Shown: positions 1 to 7,215, numbered from the stretch's first letter. The stretch: DNA of 33,272 nt from an uncultured Clostridia bacterium (GCA_944363045.1 CALVTT010000017.1:1-33272); one strand, 5' to 3'. A program made the numbers and translations. The notes: generated from the sequence alone by a model not told the origin.

Positions 1-82
1 TAGAGGCTATGTGATAATCAACACTTTTAACCTAATTTTTGACTCTATATTTTTGACTTTATTATACAAGGAGGAAACTGAC

Positions 83-1381
83 ATGAAACGCAAGGTTATG
101 GCAGTATTGAGCGTGCCGCTGTGCGCGGCGATGCTTCTGATGAGTTCGTGTGCGGGGCGCAGTACGCTGCTGCGGGCGGCGGCGGAGTCCGAAGGGTTCT
201 CCTACACGGAGCGCCAGGACGAGAACTTTCTCGCCGTGCAGCAAGGGGCGCAGGCGTTTTCGGCGCGCTTTGCCGCCGCCGCGCTGGAAGAAGCGGCGAG
301 CGGGGGCAGGGAAAACGCCGTCATATCGCCCGTCTCCGTCTATATGGGGCTCTCGCTGGCGGCCGCCTGCGCGGCGGGGGAGACGAAGGAGGAGCTCCTC
401 TCCGTCCTCGGCGCAAAAGAGGAGGAGCTCGATGCGGGCATCTCCGTGCTCTGGCGCTCCTTGAACCGCGAGCTCGGCAAGACGGGCGCCCTGGCTCTGA
501 GCAATGCCGTCTGGCTGGACAGCTCGACCCCCTTCATGGAGGAGACGCTCGACGCGCTCGCCGAGGACTACTTCTGCAACAGCTATTCAGCCGATTTTGG
601 GGGCGACAGCGAGGGCGCCAACCGCGCGCTCTCCAAATACATCAAGGACGAGACGCACGGCCTCATCGACGCCGAGCTCGCGCTCCCGCCCGAGACGGTG
701 TTCGCCCTCGTCAACACGCTTTATGCAAAGGACACCTGGAACGAGGAAGGCGACGAGCTGACCCTCACCGAGGAGATGCCCTTTACGGCGGGCGGCGGCG
801 AAGAAGTGCTGCGCCGCTTTCTGCGGGGGTATTACAACATGGGAAGGGCGTATGAAGGGGAGAATTTCACCGCCTTTTATACCGAGACCATGCACGGCTT
901 CCGCCTCACCTTCCTCCTGCCCGACGAAGGGACCTCTCTTGCCGAGGTCATGACGGCGGAAAACATCGCCCTCGTCTCCGCCCTCGAAGATTGGAACGCC
1001 CTCGACGAGGAACAGATGCTCCGCTACTTTACGCGCTGCATCTTCCCCGAGTTTGAAGGGGGCTTTCAAGGGGATGTTGCGCCCGTCCTCAAAGAGTTCG
1101 GCGTGGAAAAGCTCTTTGACAGCAAAATGAGCGATCTTTCCGCGTTCACGGGCAGGACGAGCGGCGTCTTCTGCACCGGGGCGCAGCACTTCGCCAAGCT
1201 AAAAGTGGATAAAAAGGGAATCGAAGGGGCGGCGGCGTTCGTGCTCCCGGGTGCGGCAGAGGCGGGACCCGACGGGTACGAGGCGGTCTATGAAGATCTT
1301 CTCATCGACCGCGCCTTCGGCTTCACGCTCTCGGATGGCTATGGCACAATGCTCTTTGCGGGGGTCATCCATGAAGTCTGA
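83..1381 (+). CDS. Serpin family serine protease inhibitor, lipoprotein
   Basis: Predicted 432-residue serpin, which would trap target proteases through a reactive-centre loop on the outer face of the membrane. The start at 83 is chosen because AAGGAGG (69-75) precedes it; an upstream in-frame ATG at 11 has no such site and would bury the signal peptide. Residues 1-23 are a lipoprotein signal (KRK, hydrophobic stretch, MSSC with Cys23). The body shows serpin landmarks: SPVSVYMGLSLAAA near the N-terminus, LKEFGVEKLFDSKMSDLSAFTG, and a hinge at residues 376-386 (DKKGIEGAAAF). The C-terminal DRAFGFTLSDGYGTMLFAGV matches the serpin signature. Hinge residues P12-P9 are small (G-A-A-A), which favours an inhibitory type, but P14 Ile and P8 Phe are unusual. 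It overlaps the next gene by 11 bases. The target protease is unknown. Confidence 0.9.
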   Translation: MKRKVMAVLSVPLCAAMLLMSSCAGRSTLLRAAAESEGFSYTERQDENFLAVQQGAQAFSARFAAAALEEAASGGRENAVISPVSVYMGLSLAAACAAGETKEELLSVLGAKEEELDAGISVLWRSLNRELGKTGALALSNAVWLDSSTPFMEETLDALAEDYFCNSYSADFGGDSEGANRALSKYIKDETHGLIDAELALPPETVFALVNTLYAKDTWNEEGDELTLTEEMPFTAGGGEEVLRRFLRGYYNMGRAYEGENFTAFYTETMHGFRLTFLLPDEGTSLAEVMTAENIALVSALEDWNALDEEQMLRYFTRCIFPEFEGGFQGDVAPVLKEFGVEKLFDSKMSDLSAFTGRTSGVFCTGAQHFAKLKVDKKGIEGAAAFVLPGAAEAGPDGYEAVYEDLLIDRAFGFTLSDGYGTMLFAGVIHEV

Positions 1382-1913
1382 ACGCCTGAATTATAAAAAT
1401 CTGACGGCAGAGGAGATAGCGCCCTCCTTTCTCGACGGCTTTGAGCGGCGGCAGGAGGTGATGCTCTGCTACCGCAAGGGGGCGAATGGCTGGGAGGTGC
1501 GCCCCGACCCCTTTGTCGACGATTGGACGAAAGAGGGGCGCGCGGCCGTCGTCAGGACGCTGCAAGAGACGGCGAGGACGGGCGGGCTCGTCACGGCGGC
1601 GTTTGCGGAGGAGCGCCTCGTCGGTTTTGCCGCCGTTGCCGCCCAGCCCATCGGAAAGAGGCGGGAGTATCTCGACCTATTGGAGATGCACGTCTCGGCT
1701 GAATGGCGGCGGCGCGGCGTGGGGCGCAAGCTCTTTTTAGAGGCCGCCGCTTGGGCGCGGGAACGCGGGGCGCAGAAGCTCTACATCTCCGCCCATTCCG
1801 CCGTGGAAACGCAGGTTTTTTACCGCTCTCTGGGCTGCATTGACGCCGTCTGGCAGGACAGGCGCCACCTTGCAAAAGAGCCCTTCGACTGCCAGCTCGA
1901 ATATCGGCTGTGA
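1371..1913 (+). CDS. GNAT family N-acetyltransferase
   Basis: Predicted 180-residue acetyltransferase of the GNAT fold, which moves an acetyl group from acetyl-CoA to an amine. The acetyl-CoA pyrophosphate-binding motif is visible as RRRGVGRKLF, preceded by the strand YLDLLEMHVSAEW and followed by KLYISAHSAVETQVFYRSLGC, the usual GNAT motif A/B order. The start at 1371 lies inside the end of the serpin gene (11-base overlap), so translation is probably coupled to it. There is no signal peptide, so it is cytoplasmic. The substrate cannot be told from sequence, and no functional link to the serpin is evident beyond co-transcription. Confidence 0.85.
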   Translation: MKSERLNYKNLTAEEIAPSFLDGFERRQEVMLCYRKGANGWEVRPDPFVDDWTKEGRAAVVRTLQETARTGGLVTAAFAEERLVGFAAVAAQPIGKRREYLDLLEMHVSAEWRRRGVGRKLFLEAAAWARERGAQKLYISAHSAVETQVFYRSLGCIDAVWQDRRHLAKEPFDCQLEYRL

Positions 1914-1918
1914 ATTGT

Positions 1919-1946
1919 GGGCGCGCCGCCCGCGGGCGGCGCGCCC
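1919..1946 (+). terminator. GC-rich 13-bp perfect hairpin after GNAT gene
   Basis: Arms 1919-1931 and 1934-1946 are perfect reverse complements (GGGCGCGCCGCCC / GGGCGGCGCGCCC) with a 2-base centre, six bases after the GNAT stop. No T-run follows directly; the first (TTTTTT, 1962-1967) is 15 bases downstream. It probably ends the serpin-GNAT transcript, but it is not a textbook intrinsic terminator. Confidence 0.5.
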
Positions 1947-1986
1947 CTTCCCCGACAGACCTTTTTTAGCCGCGCCCTTTATTTGC

Positions 1987-2015
1987 TTGACAAGGGGCAG
2001 CGTACCTCTTACAAT
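1987..2015 (+). promoter_or_regulatory. Sigma-A type promoter of the cobalamin riboswitch operon
   Basis: TTGACA (1987-1992), a 17-base spacer and TACAAT (2010-2015). Transcription would begin near 2022, just upstream of the riboswitch aptamer. Confidence 0.8.
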
Positions 2016-2035
2016 AGAAAAAAATATCCTTCGGG

Positions 2036-2185
2036 AGTTGCCGCCCGCGCGAAAGGTGCGGGAGGGGCAGAGAGCAGGGGAAGCGCGGTGAAAATCCGCC
2101 GCAACAGCCATTACGGTGAAAGTCCGATCGCCTGCCCCGGGGGAACGTGCGGTCTTCTCGGGCAGCAGGAGAAGGTCAGGCCGTG
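2036..2185 (+). ncRNA. Cobalamin (B12) riboswitch aptamer
   Basis: The conserved core of the cobalamin riboswitch can be read directly: GGGGAAGCGCGGTGAAAATCC around 2077-2097, then GCAACAGCC (2101-2109), and GTGAAAGTCCGATCGCCTGCC (B12-box region, about 2116-2135). It sits between a strong promoter and an intrinsic terminator (2195-2219), so cobalamin binding probably favours termination and shuts off the two downstream genes. The boundaries are estimates; a covariance-model search against the Rfam Cobalamin family would fix them. Confidence 0.92.
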
Positions 2186-2194
2186 CGTTTTTTG

Positions 2195-2219
2195 GCGTGC
2201 CCGAGGGGCGCGCTTTTTT
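2195..2219 (+). terminator. Regulatory terminator of the B12 riboswitch
   Basis: Stem GCGTGCCC (2195-2202) / GGGCGCGC (2206-2213) with a GAG loop and one G-U pair, followed directly by T6 (2214-2219). It lies about 50 bases before the first coding gene, as expected for the expression platform of a transcriptional OFF switch. Confidence 0.8.
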
Positions 2220-2268
2220 GCTGCCTCCGCCAAAATTCAAGCCGCTTTCAGCGGCAAAAGAGGTTTTT

Positions 2269-2691
2269 ATGAAAAAGAAAGTTGCAATTTTGACCGCCGC
2301 TTTGACCGCCGCGCTCCTTACGGTCCTTGCGCTCTTTGCGCTCACGGGCTGCCGCAGGGCGCCGCTCACGCCCGACGAGAATACCGTCGTCATCGAGGCG
2401 GCGGCAGACGACGAGGGCAAGACGCTGCTTTCCGTCATGGAGGAGCTCAAAGCGGAGGGGCTTCTCTCCTTCACCGTTGCGGGCGGCATGGTCACAGAGC
2501 TCAACGGCACCGCGCAGACCACCTCCTCCTATTGGATGCTCTACACAAGCGACGGCGAGAACGCCAACGAGCAGTGGGGGACTTTCGAGTACGAGGGCGA
2601 ACGCTTGGGCTCGGCGGCGCTGGGGGCGGGGGAGCTCACCGTCAAGGCGGGCTGCCTCTATATTTGGTCGTTTGAGAGCTTCGGTCTTTAA
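2269..2691 (+). CDS. DUF4430 (transcobalamin-like C-terminal domain) lipoprotein
   Basis: Predicted 140-residue surface lipoprotein. The start at 2269 follows AAAAGAGG (2255-2262); earlier in-frame codons lie inside the riboswitch. Residues 1-28 are a signal peptide ending in the lipobox LTGC (Cys28). The mature part is a single small domain with KTLLSVMEELKAEG, the central VTELNGTAQTTSSYWMLYTS and the C-terminal KAGCLYIWSFE. This pattern fits DUF4430 (Pfam PF14478), related to the C-terminal domain of transcobalamin and intrinsic factor. It lies under a B12 riboswitch and shares TAATG (1-base overlap) with an ECF S component, so it is inferred to capture cobalamin or a corrinoid and pass it to the transporter. 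Confidence 0.85.
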   Translation: MKKKVAILTAALTAALLTVLALFALTGCRRAPLTPDENTVVIEAAADDEGKTLLSVMEELKAEGLLSFTVAGGMVTELNGTAQTTSSYWMLYTSDGENANEQWGTFEYEGERLGSAALGAGELTVKAGCLYIWSFESFGL

Positions 2692-3302
2692 TGGCGCGCG
2701 AAAACCGACAACATACGGCACGCGAGCGCGCTGTCCCTTCGCGGGAGGGCGAGGCGAAGCCCGCGCAAAAGCGGGAGCGCGTGCGGCGGGGCGCGGGCCA
2801 TGCGGCGGTCGTCGCCGTCTTCACGGCGCTGCTGCTCGCGGCGCAGTACGCCCTCTCCTTCGTCAAGGGCGTGGAGATCGTCACCCTGCTCTTTGCCGTC
2901 TTCTGCTATCGCTTCGGCGTGCGCTGCGGGGTGCTCTCCGCCGTCGCCTTCTCCCTGCTGCGCTGTTTCATCTTCGGCTTCTTCCCCAACGTCATCCTCC
3001 TCTACCTTGTCTACTATCCGCTCTTTGCGCTTGCGTTCGGGCTGTTGGGGAGCGCCTTCCGCCGCCGCATGGACGGCCGCATCCATTTGACGCTCACCGT
3101 GCTTTCAGCCGTCCTCACGGCGTGCTTCACCCTCCTCGACGACGCCCTCACCCCCCTTGTCTACGGCTATACGAGCGAGGCGGCCCTCTCCTACTTTATG
3201 CTCTCGCTGCCCACGATGGCTGTGCAGACGGCGTGCGCCGCCGTCACCATGCTCGTCCTCTTTCGCCCGCTGTTCGCGCTGTTCAAAAAAGTTAAATTGT
3301 AA
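2691..3302 (+). CDS. ECF transporter S component, probably cobalamin-specific
   Basis: Predicted 203-residue membrane protein with a charged N-terminal tail of about 33 residues and then about six hydrophobic segments. The first (AVVAVFTALLLAAQYALS) carries the small-residue pattern S components use to dock on the ECF T subunit. Repeated segments LLFAVFCYRFGVRCGVLSAV and NVILLYLVYYPLFALAFGLL are typical of this family. Cobalamin specificity (CbrT-like) is inferred from the B12 riboswitch and the overlapping DUF4430 lipoprotein gene, not from residues. No EcfA, EcfA' or EcfT gene is nearby, so it probably uses a shared module encoded elsewhere (group II ECF). Translation is coupled to the upstream gene. 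Confidence 0.85.
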   Translation: MARENRQHTARERAVPSREGEAKPAQKRERVRRGAGHAAVVAVFTALLLAAQYALSFVKGVEIVTLLFAVFCYRFGVRCGVLSAVAFSLLRCFIFGFFPNVILLYLVYYPLFALAFGLLGSAFRRRMDGRIHLTLTVLSAVLTACFTLLDDALTPLVYGYTSEAALSYFMLSLPTMAVQTACAAVTMLVLFRPLFALFKKVKL

Positions 3303-3391
3303 AGTCAAGGCGGCGCAATGTCGGGTTTTTTTTGACCGATGAGGCAAAAATGTTACATGATATCCGTCAAAGCGACAGACGGATGTTACAC

Positions 3392-3429
3392 AAAAAAGGC
3401 CGCTCTACGCAGGGTAGAGTGGCTTTTTT
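3392..3429. terminator. Bidirectional intrinsic terminator
   Basis: A6 (3392-3397), a 10-bp stem GCCGCTCTAC (3399-3408) / GTAGAGTGGC (3414-3423) with one G-U pair and a 5-base loop, then T6 (3424-3429). It works in both directions and ends the B12 operon. A small hairpin, ATCCGTC (3362-3368) / GACGGAT (3378-3384), lies just upstream and is flanked by two TGTTACA copies. Confidence 0.85.
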
Positions 3430-3472
3430 CGCGGTAGAGCGCCCGTTTTCGGGGTAGAAAGGGGCAAAAAAG
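3413..3472 (+). repeat. Three 20-base spaced GGTAGA repeats
   Basis: GGTAGA begins at 3413, 3433 and 3453, exactly 20 bases apart, with a looser GAGTAG at 3473. The intervening bases are partly alike (the first two units share a TTTTCG-like end). The first unit is also the right arm of the terminator, so this may be a duplicated terminator arm. Confidence 0.45.
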
Positions 3473-3500
3473 GAGTAGCGCGCGGGGGCGTATGAATAGG

Positions 3501-3530
3501 TTTACTTTTGCCCTCCTTTGGGCATATACT
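3501..3530 (+). promoter_or_regulatory. Promoter of the hemolysin III-type gene
   Basis: TTTACT (3501-3506), an 18-base spacer and TATACT (3525-3530), about 50 bases before the start codon at 3583. Confidence 0.6.
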
Positions 3531-3582
3531 GAAAGCGAGAAAAGGGCCGTGCCCCGGGCGGGGCGGGCAGAAGGAGGACGAT

Positions 3583-4335
3583 ATGCAAGAGACGGCGGGC
3601 GCGCTCCGGGCGGTGTGCAGAGAACAAACCGCGGCGCAAAGAGAACAAACCGCGGCGCAAAGAGGACAAACCGCGGGGGCAAGACCCAAGGGGTTCTTCT
3701 GCTCCTTCTATACGAAGGGGGAGGAGATCTTCAACGCGGTCTCGCACATCGCGGGGGCGCTCTTGGGGCTCATCGCCTGGGGGCTGACGCTCTTTTTCGC
3801 CTATCCTCACCCGCAGTCGATGGCGGCGGTCTCCGTCTTCGGAGCGAGCATCGTCATCCTCTACACGATGAGCGCTCTATATCACTTTTTGCCCGACGGG
3901 CGCGCCAAGGGCGTCTTCCGCATCTTCGACCACTGCACCATCTATCTTCTCATCGCGGGGACGTACACGCCCTACTGCCTCATCGCCCTCGGCGGAACGG
4001 CGGTGGGCTTTTGGGTGCTTATCGTCGAGTGGGCGTGCGCGGCGGCAGGCATCACCATGAACGCCGTCGCCATGAACAACAAGGTGGTCAAGGGCATCTC
4101 GATGGCGCTGTACTTTACGATGGGCTGGCTCGCCCTCTTCGTCTTCCCGCCCCTTGTCAAGGCCATTTCGCCGCTCTCTTTGTGGCTGCTCCTCGGCGGG
4201 GGCATCGCCTATACGGGCGGCATCGTCTTCTTTGCCCTCGGGCGCAAGGTCAAGTGGTTCCACTCCGTCTGGCACCTCTTCGACATCTTGGGCACCGCCC
4301 TGCAATTTGCGAGCATCCTCTTGCTGCTCCTTTGA
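3583..4335 (+). CDS. Hemolysin III / PAQR family membrane protein
   Basis: Predicted 250-residue, seven-helix membrane protein of the Hly-III (YqfA/PAQR) family. The start at 3583 follows AAGGAGG (3571-3577). Family motifs with the metal-site residues are visible: YTMSALYHF, then FRIFDHCTIYLLIAGTYTP, and near the C-terminus KWFHSVWHLFDILG. These give the expected Ser, Asp and three His. The name is historical; the bacterial role is uncertain (membrane stress, lipid metabolism or possible hydrolase). The first 35 residues are hydrophilic and contain three 7-residue repeats (REQTAAQ) that are not part of the family fold. It appears to be a single-gene unit with its own promoter and terminator. 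Confidence 0.9.
   Translation: MQETAGALRAVCREQTAAQREQTAAQRGQTAGARPKGFFCSFYTKGEEIFNAVSHIAGALLGLIAWGLTLFFAYPHPQSMAAVSVFGASIVILYTMSALYHFLPDGRAKGVFRIFDHCTIYLLIAGTYTPYCLIALGGTAVGFWVLIVEWACAAAGITMNAVAMNNKVVKGISMALYFTMGWLALFVFPPLVKAISPLSLWLLLGGGIAYTGGIVFFALGRKVKWFHSVWHLFDILGTALQFASILLLLL
3619..3681 (+). repeat. Three tandem 21-bp repeats inside the Hly-III gene
   Basis: Units at 3619-3639, 3640-3660 and 3661-3681. The first two are identical and the third has a few changes. At 21 bp the reading frame is kept, giving the peptide repeat REQTAAQ-REQTAAQ-RGQTAGA in the cytosolic N-terminal tail. Copy number could vary by slippage without breaking the gene. Confidence 0.9.
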
Positions 4336-4355
4336 AGCAGCTGTATTCTCCGTAA

Positions 4356-4384
4356 GGGAGGGGCGCCTGCCCCTCCTAATTTTT
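4356..4384 (+). terminator. Intrinsic terminator after the Hly-III gene
   Basis: Stem GGGAGGGGC (4356-4364) / GCCCCTCCT (4369-4377) with a GCCT loop, followed by AA and T5 (4380-4384). It lies 21 bases after the stop codon. Confidence 0.85.
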
Positions 4385-4403
4385 ATTGTCTGCCTCTCGG
4401 CGC

Positions 4404-4432
4404 TTGTCAATTTGCGCGCGTTGTGCTACAAT
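4404..4432 (+). promoter_or_regulatory. Promoter of tex
   Basis: TTGTCA (4404-4409), a 17-base spacer and TACAAT (4427-4432). The start codon is at 4477. The sequence around the -35 box is nearly the same as that at 13734. Confidence 0.75.
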
Positions 4433-4476
4433 AAACGTATCACACTATCGCCCCCTCGGGGGGCACGGAGAACAAA

Positions 4477-6642
4477 ATGGATATCATCAAGACGCTTGCA
4501 AGAGAGCTCGATAAGAAGGAGGAGCACGTTTCAAACGTCGTCACCCTCCTCGACGAGGGCAATACGGTGCCCTTCATCGCCCGCTATCGCAAGGAGATGC
4601 ACGGCACGATGGACGATCAGACCATCCGCACCCTCGCAGACAGGCTGCAATATTTGCGCAACTTAGAGGCGCGCAAGGCGGAAGTGCTCTCCTCGATCGA
4701 GGCGCAGGGAAAGCTCACGGAGGAGCTCAAAGCCCGCATCGAGAAGGCGGAGACGCTCGCCGCCGTCGAGGACGAATACCGCCCCTATAAGCAGAAGCGG
4801 CGCACCCGCGCCACCATTGCCCGCGAGAAGGGGCTGGAGCCGCTCGCGCTCCTCCTCTTCGCGCAGGAGAAGGACTGCCCCGCCCCCGAGGAGGCGGCAA
4901 AGGAGTATATCGACGAGGAGAAGGGCGTCTCTACCGTCGAAGAGGCGCTGGCGGGCGCTAGCGACATCGTCGCCGAAAATATCTCCGACGACGCCGCCGT
5001 ACGCGGGGCGCTCCGCGACTATGCCATGAAGTGCGGCGACGTCTGTTCCGAAGCCGCCAAAAAAGAGCAGGAAGATACCGTCTACCGCAACTACTATAAG
5101 TTCACCTGCGCCGTCAAGACCATCCCCTCGCACCGCGTGCTCGCCCTCAACCGCGGCGAGAAGGAGAGCATTTTGAAAGTGTGGGTGGACGTGCCGCGCG
5201 ACAATGCCTTAGAGCTCATCTTCCGCCGCGTCGTCAAAAAGCCCGCCTGCGCTGCGACCGCCTTTGTAAAGGCCGCCGCCGAGGACGCCTACGACCGCCT
5301 CATCGAGCCCTCTTTGGAGCGCGAGGTGCGCGCCGCCCTCACCGAGACGGCATCGGAAGGGGCGATCGGTCAGTTTGCCCTCAATCTGCGCCCCCTCCTC
5401 ATGCAGCCGCCCGTCAAGGGCTTCGTGACGATGGGGCTCGACCCCGGCTACCGCATGGGCTGCAAGGTCGCCGTCGTCGACGGCACGGGCAAGGTGCTCG
5501 ATACGGCGGTCGTCTATCCCACCCACGGCGAGCGGCAGAAGGCGGACGCCATCAGGACGCTCTCCGCGCTCATCAAAAAGCATCAAGTAAAGCACATCGC
5601 CATCGGCAACGGCACCGCGAGCCGCGAGACCGAGCAGATGACGGTGGAGCTCATCGCCTCCCTCGGCAAGGGGGCGGGCGTTTCCTACGTCATCGTCAAC
5701 GAGGCGGGCGCTTCCGTCTATTCCGCCTCCAAACTGGCGGCGGCGGAGTTCCCCGACTACGACGTCAACCTGCGCTCGGCGGTCTCCATCGCGCGGCGCT
5801 TGCAGGACCCTCTCGCCGAGCTCGTCAAGATCGACCCCAAGTCCATCGGCGTGGGGCAGTATCAGCACGATATGCCCGAAAAGCGGCTCTCGGAAGCGCT
5901 CGACGGCGTCGTCGAGGACTGCGTGAATGCCGTCGGCGTCGATGTCAACACGGCTTCCGCGCCCCTTTTGGCGCGCGTTTCGGGGCTCAACGCGGGCGTT
6001 GCCGCCAACGTCGTCAAGTACCGCGAGGAGAACGGCAAATTCACTTCGCGCAAGCAAATTTTAAAGGTGCCCAAGCTCGGCGCTAAGGCCTTTGAGCAGT
6101 GCGCGGGCTTTCTGCGCGTGCCCGAGAGCGAGGAGGTGCTCGACAACACCGCCGTGCACCCCGAATCTTACGCCGCCGCACAAAAGCTCCTCTCCCTCTG
6201 CGGCTATACCGAGGAGGATGTGCGCCGCGGCAACTTGGGGCATCTCATGGAGCGGCTGCACGGCTACGGCGAGGAGCGCGCCGCGCAGGCGTGCGGCGTG
6301 GGGCTGCCCACCCTCTTTGACGTGTGCGCCGAGCTCAAACAGCCCGGCCGCGACCCCCGCGACGAGCTGCCCGCGCCCGTTCTGCGCACCGACGTCATGG
6401 AGATCAAGGACTTGAAGCCGGGCATGGAATTAAAAGGCACCGTGCGCAACGTCATCGACTTCGGCGCCTTTGTCGACATCGGCGTGCATCAGGACGGCCT
6501 CGTGCACATTTCGGAAATTTCCGACCGCTTTGTGAGGCACCCCTCCGAGGTCGTCTCGGTGGGGGACGTCGTCACCGTCTGGGTGAAGGAAGTGGATGAG
6601 AGGAAGGGGCGTATTTCCTTGACCATGAAACGCCCTCGGTGA
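4477..6642 (+). CDS. tex: Tex family transcription accessory / RNA-binding protein
   Basis: Predicted 721-residue cytoplasmic nucleic-acid-binding protein, full length for the Tex family. The N-terminal Tex domain is seen in NTVPFIARYRKEMHGTMDDQ and AVEDEYRPYKQKRRTRA. An RNase H-like YqgF domain starts near residue 318 (VTMGLDPGYRMGCKVAVVDG). Helix-hairpin-helix elements run from about 488 to 560 (DVNTASAPLLARVSGLN). A C-terminal S1 RNA-binding domain covers about 648-720 (LKGTVRNVIDFGAFVDIGVH). The family is linked to transcription fidelity and stress tolerance, but the precise reaction is not settled. It has its own promoter and no co-directional partner within 600 bases downstream. Confidence 0.96.
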   Translation: MDIIKTLARELDKKEEHVSNVVTLLDEGNTVPFIARYRKEMHGTMDDQTIRTLADRLQYLRNLEARKAEVLSSIEAQGKLTEELKARIEKAETLAAVEDEYRPYKQKRRTRATIAREKGLEPLALLLFAQEKDCPAPEEAAKEYIDEEKGVSTVEEALAGASDIVAENISDDAAVRGALRDYAMKCGDVCSEAAKKEQEDTVYRNYYKFTCAVKTIPSHRVLALNRGEKESILKVWVDVPRDNALELIFRRVVKKPACAATAFVKAAAEDAYDRLIEPSLEREVRAALTETASEGAIGQFALNLRPLLMQPPVKGFVTMGLDPGYRMGCKVAVVDGTGKVLDTAVVYPTHGERQKADAIRTLSALIKKHQVKHIAIGNGTASRETEQMTVELIASLGKGAGVSYVIVNEAGASVYSASKLAAAEFPDYDVNLRSAVSIARRLQDPLAELVKIDPKSIGVGQYQHDMPEKRLSEALDGVVEDCVNAVGVDVNTASAPLLARVSGLNAGVAANVVKYREENGKFTSRKQILKVPKLGAKAFEQCAGFLRVPESEEVLDNTAVHPESYAAAQKLLSLCGYTEEDVRRGNLGHLMERLHGYGEERAAQACGVGLPTLFDVCAELKQPGRDPRDELPAPVLRTDVMEIKDLKPGMELKGTVRNVIDFGAFVDIGVHQDGLVHISEISDRFVRHPSEVVSVGDVVTVWVKEVDERKGRISLTMKRPR

Positions 6643-6760
6643 CCGCTCGCCTTATAACCGTCGCAATACTGTGTTGCGCTGCGGCTCGTCGGAGCAAGGC
6701 GAAATTTGCGGGCGTCCGCCTATGGCAAACGCCGCGCTTTCAACGCCTGCTCCTCCTCTT

Positions 6761-6797
6761 CCCACAAATCTTTTTGCTTCGCAAAAATCTTTGCGGG
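6761..6797. repeat. Nested-hairpin repeat, copy A
   Basis: Outer arms CCCACAAA (6761-6768) and TTTGCGGG (6790-6797), one mismatch. TC spacers on both sides enclose an invariant inner hairpin TTTTTGC-TTC-GCAAAAA (6771-6787). Further copies lie at 13115, 13161 and 13336. Confidence 0.85.
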
Positions 6798-6890
6798 AGC
6801 CCTGTAAACTCCTGTCGGCAAAGCCGCGCTCTCCTCGTCTTGCTCGCATCTGCTGTGCGGAGGATATATCATCCTCTTGCCTCCCTCTAA

Positions 6891-6913
6891 GAGGGCGAGC
6901 AAATGCTTTCTTG
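6891..6913. repeat. 23-bp dispersed repeat, copy 1
   Basis: The 23 bases starting GAGGGCGAGCAAATGC are identical to 13544-13566. In both places the segment follows a CTCC-rich palindromic element. Confidence 0.85.
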
Positions 6914-6937
6914 CAAAGAGCCCGGTGGGCTTTTTGC
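6913..6937 (+). terminator. Weak candidate terminator hairpin
   Basis: GCAAAGAGCCC (6913-6923) / GGGCTTTTTGC (6927-6937) with a GGT loop and T5 within the right arm. It lies about 270 bases after tex. Its role is uncertain because it is embedded among repeats. Confidence 0.4.
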
Positions 6938-7008
6938 CATTTGCGAGCTTGGAAGCGGCGCATTGTGCGCGCCGTTTCCTGACCGAGTGCGGGCACTACC
7001 GCACGAGA

Positions 7009-7038
7009 AGCTGTCGAGCGCAGCGAGACTGAGGGAGT
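7009..7038. repeat. 30-bp dispersed repeat, copy 1
   Basis: Starts AGCTGTCGAGCG and ends GACTGAGGGAGT. It matches 13583-13612 with one difference (C/G). It resembles short palindrome-associated repeats scattered through many Clostridia genomes. Confidence 0.85.
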
Positions 7039-7071
7039 TCACCACATTTTGACCTCCTCCTCGGGGGAGGT

Positions 7072-7106
7072 GTCATGCCATTCGACGCAGGCGTCGATGG
7101 CATGAC
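7072..7106. repeat. 16-bp hairpin with a single bulge
   Basis: GTCATGCCAT-T-CGACGC (7072-7088) pairs fully with GCGTCGATGGCATGAC (7091-7106), apart from one bulged T at 7082. The centre is AG. It is flanked by GGGGGAGGT and CGGAGGGAGT, as in the other repeat elements here. Confidence 0.8.
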
Positions 7107-7196
7107 GGAGGGAGTCGCCTTATTATAAAAAGTACGATTTCGATAAAAGCTTTCTTTCTTCCGACAAAACTCCTTCCGTCAGCCTTGCGGCTGCCA

Positions 7197-7215
7197 CCTC
7201 CCTCTAAGAGGGAGG
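7197..7215. repeat. CCTCCCTC / GAGGGAGG hairpin, copy 1
   Basis: Arms 7197-7204 and 7208-7215 with a TAA loop. The same arms with a CCC loop occur at 13474-13492. It ends 18 bases before the ribosome binding site of the next gene. Confidence 0.75.

Noticed and set aside
39-67. TTGACT-17-TTATAC promoter-like sequence before the serpin
   Set aside because: Transcription would start inside the ribosome binding site (69-75), removing it. The real promoter probably lies further left or outside the window.
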